Of a DNA stretch of 64,000 nucleotides, positions 29,218-37,895 are shown piece after piece. This stretch comes from Arsukibacterium sp. (lineage in GTDB: Bacteria > Pseudomonadota > Gammaproteobacteria > Enterobacterales > Alteromonadaceae). Each line of letters starts with the position of its first letter. Position 1 is the first letter of the stretch. The DNA is taken from the NCBI RefSeq assembly GCF_018402695.1, contig NZ_JAGYIM010000019.1, positions 496,001 to 560,000 on the forward strand, written 5' to 3'. Below the pieces are notes generated by a model. The model did no database searches. It had not been told where the DNA came from and was given only the letters and a program-made list of their open reading frames with translations. A program made the translations under genes and the position numbers.

Positions 29218-30063
29218 ATGACAAAAAGCCACACAGAAATTATGGCCGGGTTAAGCCTGGGCAAAACCACAGCTTATGCAGAGCAGTATGATCCCGGCCT
29301 GTTGCAGCCAGTTCCCCGTACCCTCGGCAGAGATAGTCTGGGTCTGGAAAATTCGGCGGCTCTGCCTTTTATCGGCGAAGATATCTGGCATGGTTATGAG
29401 CTGTCATGGCTTAATGCCAAAGGTAAGCCGATGGTGGCATTAGCCACCTTTGTCGTTCCAGTTACCTCTGCCAACCTGATTGAATCTAAATCTTTCAAAC
29501 TGTATTTAAATAGCTTTAATCAGACTCGTTTTGCTGATTTACGTCAGGTATACCAGGCACTACAACGTGATTTATCTGCCTGCGCCGGCAGTCCGGTACG
29601 GGTTACTTTACATAACGTTAATGAAATAATGGTGTTTCAACCCACCTGGATCCCCGGCCATTGTATTGACGATCTGGATATCAGTATCGACAGTTATCAG
29701 TATGATCCGGAACTGTTGCAGCTGGCTGAAGCACCCAAGATAATTGATGAAAAAGTCCACTCCCATTTACTGAAGTCAAACTGCCTGATCACGTCGCAAC
29801 CGGACTGGGCCAGTATTTACGTCCATTACCGGGGCCAGGCTATTGATCATGCGGCTTTGCTACGCTATTTCATCAGTTTTCGCAGCCACAACGAATTCCA
29901 TGAACAATGCATCGAGCGTATTTTTCTCGATATATGGCAACGTTGTAAGCCAGAATACCTATTAGTCTATGCCCGCTACACCAGACGAGGCGGCCTGGAT
30001 ATTAACCCGGTGCGGGCCAGCGCCAGCTATCAGCTACCTAATTTACGGCTAAGCCGGCAGTAA
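29218..30063 (+). CDS. queF: NADPH-dependent 7-cyano-7-deazaguanine reductase
   Basis: Reduces preQ0 to preQ1 in queuosine synthesis. 281 residues, the long YqcD-type fused form (E. coli 282). ESKSFKLYLNSFNQTRF is the family signature. Cys189 in SNCLITSQPDWASI is the nucleophile and Asp196 the proton donor, matching E. coli Cys190/Asp197. ISFRSHNEFHEQCIE holds the substrate-binding Glu/His. Confidence 0.97.
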   Translation: MTKSHTEIMAGLSLGKTTAYAEQYDPGLLQPVPRTLGRDSLGLENSAALPFIGEDIWHGYELSWLNAKGKPMVALATFVVPVTSANLIESKSFKLYLNSFNQTRFADLRQVYQALQRDLSACAGSPVRVTLHNVNEIMVFQPTWIPGHCIDDLDISIDSYQYDPELLQLAEAPKIIDEKVHSHLLKSNCLITSQPDWASIYVHYRGQAIDHAALLRYFISFRSHNEFHEQCIERIFLDIWQRCKPEYLLVYARYTRRGGLDINPVRASASYQLPNLRLSRQ

Positions 30064-30263
30064 ACTGAAAGTTTTCAGCGTAACTTTCAAAAAACACGCG
30101 AATGTCGGCGCTTTTTTGCTGTAAACCAGTTAATACGCCTACTTAAACTGAAAGTCGGTTAGTAACATTACCAGGCGACTTTCAAACGCTGGCAAATTCT
30201 GCTTTAATAGCGTGGCGGGTTAGATGGACTAACCTGCCGCGGTAGCAAGAAGGATCGCCGATA

Positions 30264-30323
30264 ATGAACTACCTTACCTCTGAAGAAGAAACATCCTGGT
30301 TACCTTATTACCTGTACAAATGA
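30264..30323 (+). CDS. Candidate 19-aa leader peptide
   Basis: ATG at 30264 with AAGGA about 10 bp upstream encodes MNYLTSEEETSWLPYYLYK. It is followed within 31 bp by a strong Rho-independent terminator. It could be a leader peptide of an attenuator or a small protein in a short transcript; it could also be chance. Confidence 0.3.
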   Translation: MNYLTSEEETSWLPYYLYK

Positions 30324-30353
30324 GCTAACCTGAAAAATAGTCCCCTACCCTCC

Positions 30354-30378
30354 AGCGAGCTTCGGCTCGCTGTTTTTT
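30354..30378 (+). terminator. Rho-independent terminator in the queF-DGC gap
   Basis: AGCGAGC-TTCG-GCTCGCT followed by GTTTTTT, a stable tetraloop hairpin. 290 bp after queF, so it probably ends a separate short transcript or an attenuated leader. Confidence 0.88.
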
Positions 30379-30476
30379 AGTCTGCTCCGGTACCTGCATC
30401 AAAATGTGCAAAACAGTGATCGCATTTCCGTTGTTTACGGATATACTTAAATCTAAACAGCTTTTTTAACACTTAA

Positions 30477-32039
30477 ATGTTTAAGGTGCAGCCTTTGCAA
30501 GATGATCTCAAGCAGCAACTGGCCAATGCGATTAAAGCGCGCAAAACGTTGGAAGATGCCTACGAAAGTCAGTTCAAGATTTTGGCCCAGTTTGTTCTTC
30601 GCTTATCACTGGTTTGCAAAGGTGTCGATCTGGAGCTGGATAATCGTCTGGCCAAGTTACGCAACGAACTTGCTAAAGGTACTGATCTCGAAAAGTTGAT
30701 CCCATTTATAGCTGATACCAACCAAAGTTTGCAGCTGCTCGATGCCAAACAACAACGCGATATTAAGGAAATACAGCAACAACTGAATCAGGCCGGAAAG
30801 CTGTTACAACAACAAAAAGGTTTACCCGATCAGTTACGTCGGGATCTGCGGCAACTACTGACCAATGTTGCCGAGCCACCCTCAACGGTACAGGCTTTTT
30901 TACCTCATTTAACCAATCTGACCAACCTGTATCAAAACGCTTTGCAATCGAAACAACAGATTGAAAATACTCAGCAAAGCGATGAAGTACGATATGGCCA
31001 TATTTGCCGCCAGATTAGCGTAGAGCTGACTAATTTGTTAAGCGAGCTGGCTTTCGCCGAAAAAAGTGCCCCGCAAATCGCAATAATCCGGCAAAGCTTG
31101 CTGGATAACCTGACTATTGAAGCATTGCTCGATGCTTGTCTGCAGACTATCAGCGTAATCGTTGCCAGTATTAATGAAGAGCGCCAGTCTGCAGAGCACT
31201 TTTTGCTGAAACTGAATGATGCTTTGTCATCAGTGCAGCAAGCGGTCAGTCTGTCGTTAAAAAATGCTGATCAGCTGCACGTAAAACTGAATGTTCTTAA
31301 TCAGCAGATTGAGCAGCAAATTACCCAACTGGGACAAAGCACCAAAAGTGCTACGTCGCTGGAGCAATTAAAAGACTTAGTCACTCAACGCCTGGGCAGT
31401 ATCAGCGACGCTCTGAAGTCAAAAGAGCAACTGGAAACGGAAGAACGTCAGGCAATGTTATTAACATTAAATGGGATGGAACTGCGCTTAAAGGAACTGG
31501 AGGCAGAAGCTGAGACCTTCAGAACTAAACTGGCCGAACAAAATTTCAGGAGCTTACAGGATGCTTTAACAGAGATCCCTAACCGGGCCGCGTTTGATGA
31601 GCGTCTGGCACTGGAAATTAAGCGCTGGCAACGCTACAAAAAGCCGTTATGTATTGCCCTGGCTGATGTCGATAACTTTAAAAGTATCAATGATAATTAC
31701 GGCCACAGTGCCGGTGATAAAACCCTGAAAGTAATAGCCAGAGCGTTGCAGCAAGGCTTGCGGGAAACCGATTTTATTGCCCGTTATGGTGGTGAAGAGT
31801 TTGTTATCCTGTTTCCGGAAACTGCGCTGGACGAACTTAGCGCACCATTAAACAAATTAAGAGAAAAAATTAAGAGTATTGTCTTTACCTTTAAAAGTCA
31901 GAAAGTCCCTATCACCATTTCCTTTGGGGCTAGCCAATTAACCGCTGCAGATACCAGCCGTCAGGTTTTTGATCGGGCAGATGAGGCACTTTACGAAGCT
32001 AAAAAAGCCGGCCGCGATCGTGTCATTTTAAAAACCTGA
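30477..32039 (+). CDS. Diguanylate cyclase (GGDEF) with long coiled-coil N-terminus
   Basis: 520 residues, no membrane segment. Residues 1-340 are helical and Gln/Leu-rich, probably a coiled-coil sensory or dimerisation region. The GGDEF domain (about 355-520) has GGEEF at 438-442, the active A-site signature, and RETD at 429-432, five residues before it: the I-site for product inhibition. It should make cyclic di-GMP. No clear ribosome-binding site precedes the ATG at 30477. Downstream ppnN lies 36 bp away. Confidence 0.93.
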   Translation: MFKVQPLQDDLKQQLANAIKARKTLEDAYESQFKILAQFVLRLSLVCKGVDLELDNRLAKLRNELAKGTDLEKLIPFIADTNQSLQLLDAKQQRDIKEIQQQLNQAGKLLQQQKGLPDQLRRDLRQLLTNVAEPPSTVQAFLPHLTNLTNLYQNALQSKQQIENTQQSDEVRYGHICRQISVELTNLLSELAFAEKSAPQIAIIRQSLLDNLTIEALLDACLQTISVIVASINEERQSAEHFLLKLNDALSSVQQAVSLSLKNADQLHVKLNVLNQQIEQQITQLGQSTKSATSLEQLKDLVTQRLGSISDALKSKEQLETEERQAMLLTLNGMELRLKELEAEAETFRTKLAEQNFRSLQDALTEIPNRAAFDERLALEIKRWQRYKKPLCIALADVDNFKSINDNYGHSAGDKTLKVIARALQQGLRETDFIARYGGEEFVILFPETALDELSAPLNKLREKIKSIVFTFKSQKVPITISFGASQLTAADTSRQVFDRADEALYEAKKAGRDRVILKT

Positions 32040-32075
32040 CACAGGTACAGCACACAATCAGTATTGGAGTTACAG

Positions 32076-33434
32076 ATGCAGGTGCATTTAAACCCGTTAG
32101 GCGCCATGGATTTACTGTCTCAGCTTGAAGTTGAACGTTTAAAAAACAACACCGAATCAGAAGCCTTCGCCTTATTTCGTAATTGCTGCCTGGCAGTACT
32201 TAATGTGGGTAGCCACACCGACAGCTCAGCCGAAATTTACGATCAGTATAAAGACTTTAGTGTTAACTTACTGGCGCGCGAGCGCGGCATTAAAATTGAA
32301 CTGACCAATCCACCCGCCAGTGCCTTTGTTGATGGCGTTATCATTAAAGGGATCCATGAGCACTTATTTGCGGTGCTCAGAGATATCTTGTTTTACCATA
32401 CCCGCCGCTCTGCCGAAACAAAAGCCCGGGAGCAGTTGGAGCCACGCCAGCTGACCCATACGGTATTTGATATTTTGCGTAACGCCCGGGTCATCGATGC
32501 CACTTATGTTCCCAGTATGATCGTCTGCTGGGGGGGGCACTCTATTAATGAAGTGGAGTATGACTACACCAAAGAAGTGGGTTACCAGCTTGGTTTACGT
32601 GGGCTGGATATCTGTACCGGTTGTGGTCCGGGCGCCATGAAAGGGCCGATGAAAGGCGCCACTATCGGCCACAATAAACAACGGATCCGCACTGGTCGTT
32701 ATCTTGGTTTAACCGAACCCAGTATTATTGCTGCCGAGCCACCCAACCCTATTGTCAACGAACTGGTGATCCTGCCCGATATTGAAAAACGGCTGGAGGC
32801 TTTTGTCCGGGTAGCGCACGGCATTATCGTTTTCCCGGGGGGCGCTGGTACAGCCGAAGAGCTGCTGTATTTGCTCGGGATTATGCTGAAAAAGAGTAAT
32901 GTAGAACAACAGCTGCCGATTATTCTGACCGGCCCCCGCCAGTCTGAAGCCTATTTCAATGAGATCGCCAGTTTTATTCAGAACACCCTGGGTGATGAAG
33001 CATTGCAATTAGTCGAGATCATTATTGATGACCCGGCGGGCGTGGCACGAAAACTAAAACAAGGTTGCGTCGACGTGCGACAGTATCGAAAATCGGTTGG
33101 CGACGCGTATCACTTTAACTGGACCTTGGATATTGACCCGCAGTTTCAGCAGCCTTTTATCCCGAATCATCAGAATATGGCCGCACTCGACTTGCACCTG
33201 GAGCAAGACAAAGCGAAACTTGCAGCAAACTTACGGCGGGCATTTTCCGGGATTGTGGCCGGTAATGTTAAAGATGAAGGGATCAGGGCTATTCGTCAGC
33301 ATGGGCCTTTTCAATTAACGGGAGAACCGGTACTGATGCAAATGATGGATACCTTGTTACAAGCCTTTGTCGATCAGGGCAGGATGAAATTGCCGGGTAC
33401 CGCGTACGAGCCCTGTTACAGGATCATTCGCTAG
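32076..33434 (+). CDS. ppnN: Pyrimidine/purine nucleotide 5'-monophosphate nucleosidase PpnN
   Basis: Hydrolyses the N-glycosidic bond of nucleoside monophosphates; in E. coli it is activated by (p)ppGpp. 452 residues from the ATG at 32076 (TTGGAG 6 bp upstream; a TTG at 32064 overlaps that site). The Rossmann/LOG core has GGHSINEVEYDYTKEVGYQL, CTGCGPGAMKGPMKGATIGH and the active-site motif PGGAGTAEELLYLLG. Two bp before xni, so coupled. Confidence 0.95.
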   Translation: MQVHLNPLGAMDLLSQLEVERLKNNTESEAFALFRNCCLAVLNVGSHTDSSAEIYDQYKDFSVNLLARERGIKIELTNPPASAFVDGVIIKGIHEHLFAVLRDILFYHTRRSAETKAREQLEPRQLTHTVFDILRNARVIDATYVPSMIVCWGGHSINEVEYDYTKEVGYQLGLRGLDICTGCGPGAMKGPMKGATIGHNKQRIRTGRYLGLTEPSIIAAEPPNPIVNELVILPDIEKRLEAFVRVAHGIIVFPGGAGTAEELLYLLGIMLKKSNVEQQLPIILTGPRQSEAYFNEIASFIQNTLGDEALQLVEIIIDDPAGVARKLKQGCVDVRQYRKSVGDAYHFNWTLDIDPQFQQPFIPNHQNMAALDLHLEQDKAKLAANLRRAFSGIVAGNVKDEGIRAIRQHGPFQLTGEPVLMQMMDTLLQAFVDQGRMKLPGTAYEPCYRIIR

Positions 33435-33435
33435 T

Positions 33436-34245
33436 ATGACGCACCTGGTGTTAATTGACGCATTAAACCTGATAAGACGCTTGTATGCGGTGCAGGAAAG
33501 ACCCTATCTGCCATTACCCGAGCAGGTAACCGATGGCACCCGGCAGCAAATCATCAGTAATACCCAGAATATGCTGCTGCAGGCGTTGCAGCGGCTGCGT
33601 TCTGAGTTGGCGCCAAGCCATGCTTTACTGGTATTTGATGGTCGTGACAGCCAATGGCGCCAACAGCGCTGCCCGGCTTACAAAGCCAACCGGAAGCCAA
33701 TGCCCACCATATTGGCAGAAGCGCTACCGGTACTGGAGCAGGCTGCTCAGCAGCAGGGGTTTCGTTGTTTTGTCGATAACACCCTGGAAGCGGACGATGT
33801 TATTGCCAGCATCGCCAGTAAACTCAGTCAGCATCAACAACAGGTTACTATTGTCTCTACTGACAAAGGTTTTCTGCCGTTGCTTAGTCAGGGTATCAAT
33901 ATTTTTGACCCGTTCGCCCGCCAGCAACTGGACGTCGCTTATGTTGAACACAAATTTGGCGTAGCACCAGCCCAACTGGTCAGGCTATGGAGTCTTACCG
34001 GTGACAGCACCAATAATATCCCCGGCGTAAATGGCGTAGGCCCAAAAACTGCCTTAGAGTTGATGGCCTTGGGTGACACCCTGACCGAAGCGTTGGCTCA
34101 CCCAGATTGTCCGAAAAAAATCCGCGACAAAATCATCAGTCATAAAGACGCTATTATCAACTATATGCAGGTGCTCAGCTTGCAGACGACGTTAGAGCTG
34201 GGTCTTAATTTACAGGAATTAAGACTGCCGGAGCAGGAAAAATGA
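33436..34245 (+). CDS. xni: Flap endonuclease Xni (exonuclease IX)
   Basis: 269 residues, homologous to the 5' nuclease domain of DNA polymerase I. Metal-binding acidic residues lie in LVLIDALNLIRR, LVFDGRDSQWR, LEADDVIASIASKL and VSTDKGFLPLL. A helix-hairpin-helix DNA-binding segment is NIPGVNGVGPKTALELM. Acts in Okazaki fragment or repair flap processing. Overlaps the next gene by 4 bp. Confidence 0.95.
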   Translation: MTHLVLIDALNLIRRLYAVQERPYLPLPEQVTDGTRQQIISNTQNMLLQALQRLRSELAPSHALLVFDGRDSQWRQQRCPAYKANRKPMPTILAEALPVLEQAAQQQGFRCFVDNTLEADDVIASIASKLSQHQQQVTIVSTDKGFLPLLSQGINIFDPFARQQLDVAYVEHKFGVAPAQLVRLWSLTGDSTNNIPGVNGVGPKTALELMALGDTLTEALAHPDCPKKIRDKIISHKDAIINYMQVLSLQTTLELGLNLQELRLPEQEK

Positions 34246-34643
34246 TGAAAGTAAAACCTGTTGCGTTGTTTTTAGCTGGTTTTGGTGTTTATTTGCTGCT
34301 TACTTTGGCGGTATTATTATTTTACAAAGATGACCCGGCACAGATGACCTGGCAGCATCGTGACAACTTTAATGCTAAGGTTATCAGCCGTTATAAACTC
34401 GCCGACAACCATAGCCAGGATGACATTACAGGCCGCCTGGGCGGGCCAGATATTACCCAAGCGGTGCAACTTAATGGCCAGATTTATCAGTTGATGTATT
34501 ATCGCACCCAACGCAAACTGCCTGATGGCATTACCACTGAAGATGAATGTACGGCTTTATTATTTATTGACCGCAGGCTGGTAGCGATAGGTGAGGTCGC
34601 AGTGAGTCAGTATCAGCAGCATGTCAGCAATGGCAATAGCTGA
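34242..34643 (+). CDS. DUF3192 family protein, membrane-anchored
   Basis: 133 residues. N-terminal membrane segment (about 6-26) with no lipobox cysteine. Then RDNFNAKVISRYKLADNHSQ, RLGGPDITQAVQLNG, YYRTQRKLPDGITTEDECT and ALLFIDRRL, colinear with the lipoprotein at 26969-27337. The two paralogues differ in anchoring. Overlaps xni by 4 bp and the next gene by 23 bp. Function unknown. Confidence 0.82.
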   Translation: MMKVKPVALFLAGFGVYLLLTLAVLLFYKDDPAQMTWQHRDNFNAKVISRYKLADNHSQDDITGRLGGPDITQAVQLNGQIYQLMYYRTQRKLPDGITTEDECTALLFIDRRLVAIGEVAVSQYQQHVSNGNS

Positions 34644-36297
34644 CAATCAATGGCCGCTGTTTTATCAGGGCTTACAACATGTTAAACAACTGGCTTCATC
34701 CGCAACTGTCACGCCGGACATTGCAGCGGCCTTAGAGCAAAGCAAGCAACTTACCTCATTATTTATTAGCATAGCCGAGCAACATTCTACCAGCATTATT
34801 GCCCAGCTTAATCTCACCCCACGACACCTGGCGGCTGATCTTGTCCGGGTTGTTAAAATGCTGGCACTGGGGTTGATCCTGAGCCGGGGTTACGGATGGC
34901 AACTCCGGCGTAGTCAGCAGTTTTTACAAGCCCTGCTTATGGCGGAAGTCTTAGCTCCGCAAACATCAAATCGTCTGCCCGCCAGAATAAACCTGGTTAA
35001 AGCATTGCAGCAATTTGATAAACAACACCCCCTGCTACCACTACTGATTGCGAGTTGTAATACCCAACGGCAACCGGCATGGCAACAGCATCCCGACGCG
35101 CCACTGCTAAGCCTGCTGAGCCAGCTGGCACAGCAGCTGCTTCCGGCAACAGGTAATCAGCCAGGTCTGGAAAAAGTGTTAAATAAATACCAGGTAAGTC
35201 GGCCTGATAGTGTTAATTCAAGCTGGTTTTGCCAATTACAGCAACTGGCTGAACGACAGGCCCTGCCAGGCCGGTTTGCCAAAGAAATTCAGAGTAATAA
35301 CAACAGCCCCAACTATTGGTTTATTTGTGGTGTTGCGCCGGCACAGGATGGTGCGTTGGCGGTGTATGTCCGCCCGTTTGACCCTGGCAGCAAGACGATT
35401 GGCAGTGAGGTGCAACAGTTACCAATGGCAACGCTGGCGTTATTAAGCCCTCAGTACTTCCGTGATCTGAGTTGGCTGATCTTGCTGGAGCCAGACGACA
35501 ATTTATTGCCAGCACCAGCGGAACATTCTCTGGAGAGTTGCCTTAGCCAGTCACAATTTGATCAACTGAGTCAACTCAGTATTACTAAACAGGTTGAGAT
35601 ATTGGCAGCCCAGCCGCTACTAAGCCAGTTCTTACAACAGGCAGCTGGCAGTATCAGCCGGCAGCAATTGCCGGTCAACCGGCTGCGGCACGCCATTACT
35701 ATGCTGGGGCAGGACGCACTACGCAACTGGGTTGCCCAGGCTGAATTACATCAGTATTGCCTGAGGCAAGCGCATCCACACCAGCTTTGGCTGCAGCAAC
35801 TGCAACACTGTTTAGAACAGGCGCTACTGCTACTGTGTAACGCAACTAATCAGCCGCTGACCGCTGGCAGTGCAGGTGTTGTCGCCCGCTGTGCTACCGC
35901 AAGTTTATGGCAGCACCCGGCGTTAGCGCAAACAGCGCTGGCCCGACACATTCAGCAGCAACTTGTGCTGGGTGTACATATTCAACAGCACGTCTGGCAG
36001 GCACAGCACTACCCGCAGCACGTCCAACAGTTATTGCAGCACTACCGGCAACCCGACTGGTCTGAGGCGATGCAAAGTTGGCACAGCCAGCAACCCGCAA
36101 AACTGGCCGTAATGTTAAAACTGAGCTGGCAGCTGACACTGGCAGTATTTTGCGCCGGTTCAGTTAACGAACAACGACTTACTGCCATGTTGCCAACTGC
36201 CTGTGCACGACTAAAACTGCCTGTGCACCCGCCAACTTACTGGCAAGAACAGTTAATTACCGCAAGCCAATGCTATTATCCGCTACCAGAAATGTAG
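34621..36297 (+). CDS. HDOD-like domain protein, unknown function
   Basis: 558 residues, very rich in Gln, Leu and Ala, no membrane segment. Residues about 350-400 (PLLSQFLQQAAGSI, then LRHAITMLGQDALRNWVAQA) match the pattern of HDOD domains, which occur in signalling proteins and lack a catalytic HD pair. The rest is not recognised. It ends the ppnN-xni-DUF3192 run and overlaps the preceding gene by 23 bp, so the start could also be the next Met codon at 34630. Confidence 0.7.
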   Translation: MSAMAIADNQWPLFYQGLQHVKQLASSATVTPDIAAALEQSKQLTSLFISIAEQHSTSIIAQLNLTPRHLAADLVRVVKMLALGLILSRGYGWQLRRSQQFLQALLMAEVLAPQTSNRLPARINLVKALQQFDKQHPLLPLLIASCNTQRQPAWQQHPDAPLLSLLSQLAQQLLPATGNQPGLEKVLNKYQVSRPDSVNSSWFCQLQQLAERQALPGRFAKEIQSNNNSPNYWFICGVAPAQDGALAVYVRPFDPGSKTIGSEVQQLPMATLALLSPQYFRDLSWLILLEPDDNLLPAPAEHSLESCLSQSQFDQLSQLSITKQVEILAAQPLLSQFLQQAAGSISRQQLPVNRLRHAITMLGQDALRNWVAQAELHQYCLRQAHPHQLWLQQLQHCLEQALLLLCNATNQPLTAGSAGVVARCATASLWQHPALAQTALARHIQQQLVLGVHIQQHVWQAQHYPQHVQQLLQHYRQPDWSEAMQSWHSQQPAKLAVMLKLSWQLTLAVFCAGSVNEQRLTAMLPTACARLKLPVHPPTYWQEQLITASQCYYPLPEM

Positions 36298-36366
36298 TTT
36301 AATTACATCATTCAGGCGACTTATAGTCGGTATAAGCGCCATTTCTACCGTAAGTTTCCTCCAAAC

Positions 36367-36395
36367 TGGCGAAATGACCCTGAAAATGCTATATT
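36367..36395 (+). promoter_or_regulatory. Candidate isocitrate dehydrogenase promoter
   Basis: An extended -10 TGCTATATT (hexamer 36390-36395) with a weak TGGCGA -35 (36367-36372) and 17-bp spacing lies 62 bp before the start. An imperfect palindrome around 36317-36342 (GGCGACTTATA..TATAAGCGCC) lies upstream and could be an operator. Confidence 0.4.
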
Positions 36396-36456
36396 CCCGC
36401 GGTTCCAGACGGTTAGCGTCTGCCCGTATTCCCCCTTTTAAATCCTGAGGTTCCAC

Positions 36457-37464
36457 ATGAGTAAGCAAACCATTACTGTGATTAAAGGTGATGGCATAGG
36501 CCCGAGTATTGTCGAGGCTGCCATTGAAGTACTAGCCAAAGCCGGTTGTGATTTTGACTACGAATATGTTGACGCTGGCCTGACTGCGTTAGAGAAAACC
36601 GGTGAGCTGTTGCCGCAGGCAACCTTAGATGCGATTGCCCGCAATAAAATCACCTTAAAAGGCCCGTTAACCACGCCGGTAGGTGAAGGCTTTACCTCAA
36701 TTAACGTTACCCTGCGCAAGCAATTTAGTTTATATGCAAACGTGCGGCCGGTTATCTCGTTTAAAGGTACTAAAGCCCGTTACGAAAATATCGATATTAT
36801 AACCATCCGCGAGAATACCGAAGGCATGTACTCTGGTCACCGCCAGCTGTTATCGGAAGATGGCCTGGTAGCCGAAGCCAGCAGTATTATTACCCGCGAA
36901 GGCGCTGAGCGTATCGCTGTATTTGCCTTTGAAACTGCCCGGCGCGAGAACCGTAAGAAAGTCACGATTGTTCATAAGGCGAATATTCTGAAGTCTACTT
37001 CAGGCTTGTTTTTAAAAACCGCCCGTGAAGTCGCTGCACGTTACCCGGATATTGAAGCCCAGGAGATGATTGTCGATAACACCTGTATGCAGTTAGTGAT
37101 GAACCCGCAGCAGTTTGACGTTATTGTCACCACTAACCTGTTTGGCGATATCTTATCTGATTTGTGTGCTGGTTTAGTCGGCGGCTTAGGTATGGCACCC
37201 GGTGCCAACATCGGTAAAGACTGTGCTATTTTTGAAGCCGTGCACGGCAGTGCACCGGATATTGCCGGCAAAAACCTGGCTAACCCCAGCTCGGTGATCC
37301 TGGCGTCGATTCAAATGCTGGAATATCTGCAAATGCAGGACAAAGCAGAAAAAATTCGTGCCGCACTGGCCGATGTTATTGCCAGTGGCGACCGCACTAC
37401 CCGCGACTTAGGTGGCAGCTTCGGCACCACTGACTTTACCGCAGCGGTATTAGAGCGCTTATAA
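36457..37464 (+). CDS. Isocitrate dehydrogenase, NAD-type short form
   Basis: 335 residues of the isopropylmalate/isocitrate dehydrogenase family; oxidises isocitrate to 2-oxoglutarate in the TCA cycle. ITVIKGDGIGPSIVEA opens the protein, followed by LRKQFSLYANVRPV (substrate arginines), TIRENTEGMYSG (isocitrate contacts) and NLFGDILSDLCAGLVGGLG (metal aspartates). HGSAPDIAGKNLANP with following residues shows an NAD-type site rather than the NADP-type of E. coli Icd. A tartrate or homoisocitrate relative is less likely. Confidence 0.9.
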   Translation: MSKQTITVIKGDGIGPSIVEAAIEVLAKAGCDFDYEYVDAGLTALEKTGELLPQATLDAIARNKITLKGPLTTPVGEGFTSINVTLRKQFSLYANVRPVISFKGTKARYENIDIITIRENTEGMYSGHRQLLSEDGLVAEASSIITREGAERIAVFAFETARRENRKKVTIVHKANILKSTSGLFLKTAREVAARYPDIEAQEMIVDNTCMQLVMNPQQFDVIVTTNLFGDILSDLCAGLVGGLGMAPGANIGKDCAIFEAVHGSAPDIAGKNLANPSSVILASIQMLEYLQMQDKAEKIRAALADVIASGDRTTRDLGGSFGTTDFTAAVLERL

Positions 37465-37479
37465 GCGGGTAAACTGCTA

Positions 37480-37510
37480 AAATAGCCACCAACAAGGTGG
37501 CTATTTTTTT
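37480..37510 (+). terminator. Rho-independent terminator after isocitrate dehydrogenase
   Basis: AAATAGCCACC-AACAA-GGTGGCTATTTTTTT; strong stem and T run 16 bp after the stop. Confidence 0.9.
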
Positions 37511-37532
37511 AACTGCCAGCGCAGGAATTATT

Positions 37533-37799
37533 ATGACTGAACAACAAAATAACCCGTTACATGGTATTAAGCTGGAGCAAATTGTCACCGCGTTGGTCGA
37601 CCATTACGGCTGGCCGGAGTTGGCCAGGCGAATAGATATTAACTGCTTTAAAACCGACCCCTCAGTAAAAAGCAGCCTGAAGTTTTTGCGCCGCACCCCC
37701 TGGGCCCGCGAAAAAACCGAAGCATTGTTTATCGCTACTAAATTACAGACCGATTTGTCAACGGTCCCGCCCGGCACCACCTCGGTGCCGCGGTCCTAG
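37533..37799 (+). CDS. VF530 family DNA-binding protein (DUF2132)
   Basis: 88 residues from the ATG at 37533 (AGGA upstream; the open frame back to 37497 runs into the terminator). [33 protein letters not shown] and [20 protein letters not shown] are the hallmark of the VF530 family, a small double helical-hairpin fold. Function not established. Confidence 0.9.
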   Translation: MTEQQNNPLHGIKLEQIVTALVDHYGWPELARRIDINCFKTDPSVKSSLKFLRRTPWAREKTEALFIATKLQTDLSTVPPGTTSVPRS

Positions 37800-37895
37800 T
37801 TAGTCAATGCTGCTGGTCGCGCAATAGAGTAAGTTACTCCAGACGCCTTAAGGTATTCGTCAGCGGCGTGCACGGCGATCAGATAAAGAGCCGGG

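Larger units (their letters stand above)
30064..30476 (+). other. 413-bp intergenic region with repeated hairpins
   Basis: Contains no conserved gene. Two stems use the same arms, TGAAAGT/ACTTTCA, at 30066-30089 and 30149-30184, and both are preceded by TAAAC. A third hairpin, GGCGGGTTAG/CTAACCTGCC, spans 30214-30238. Then come a ribosome-binding site (AAGGA), a 19-codon ORF, a second copy of CTAACCTG (30325-30332) and a strong terminator. See the findings. Confidence 0.7.
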
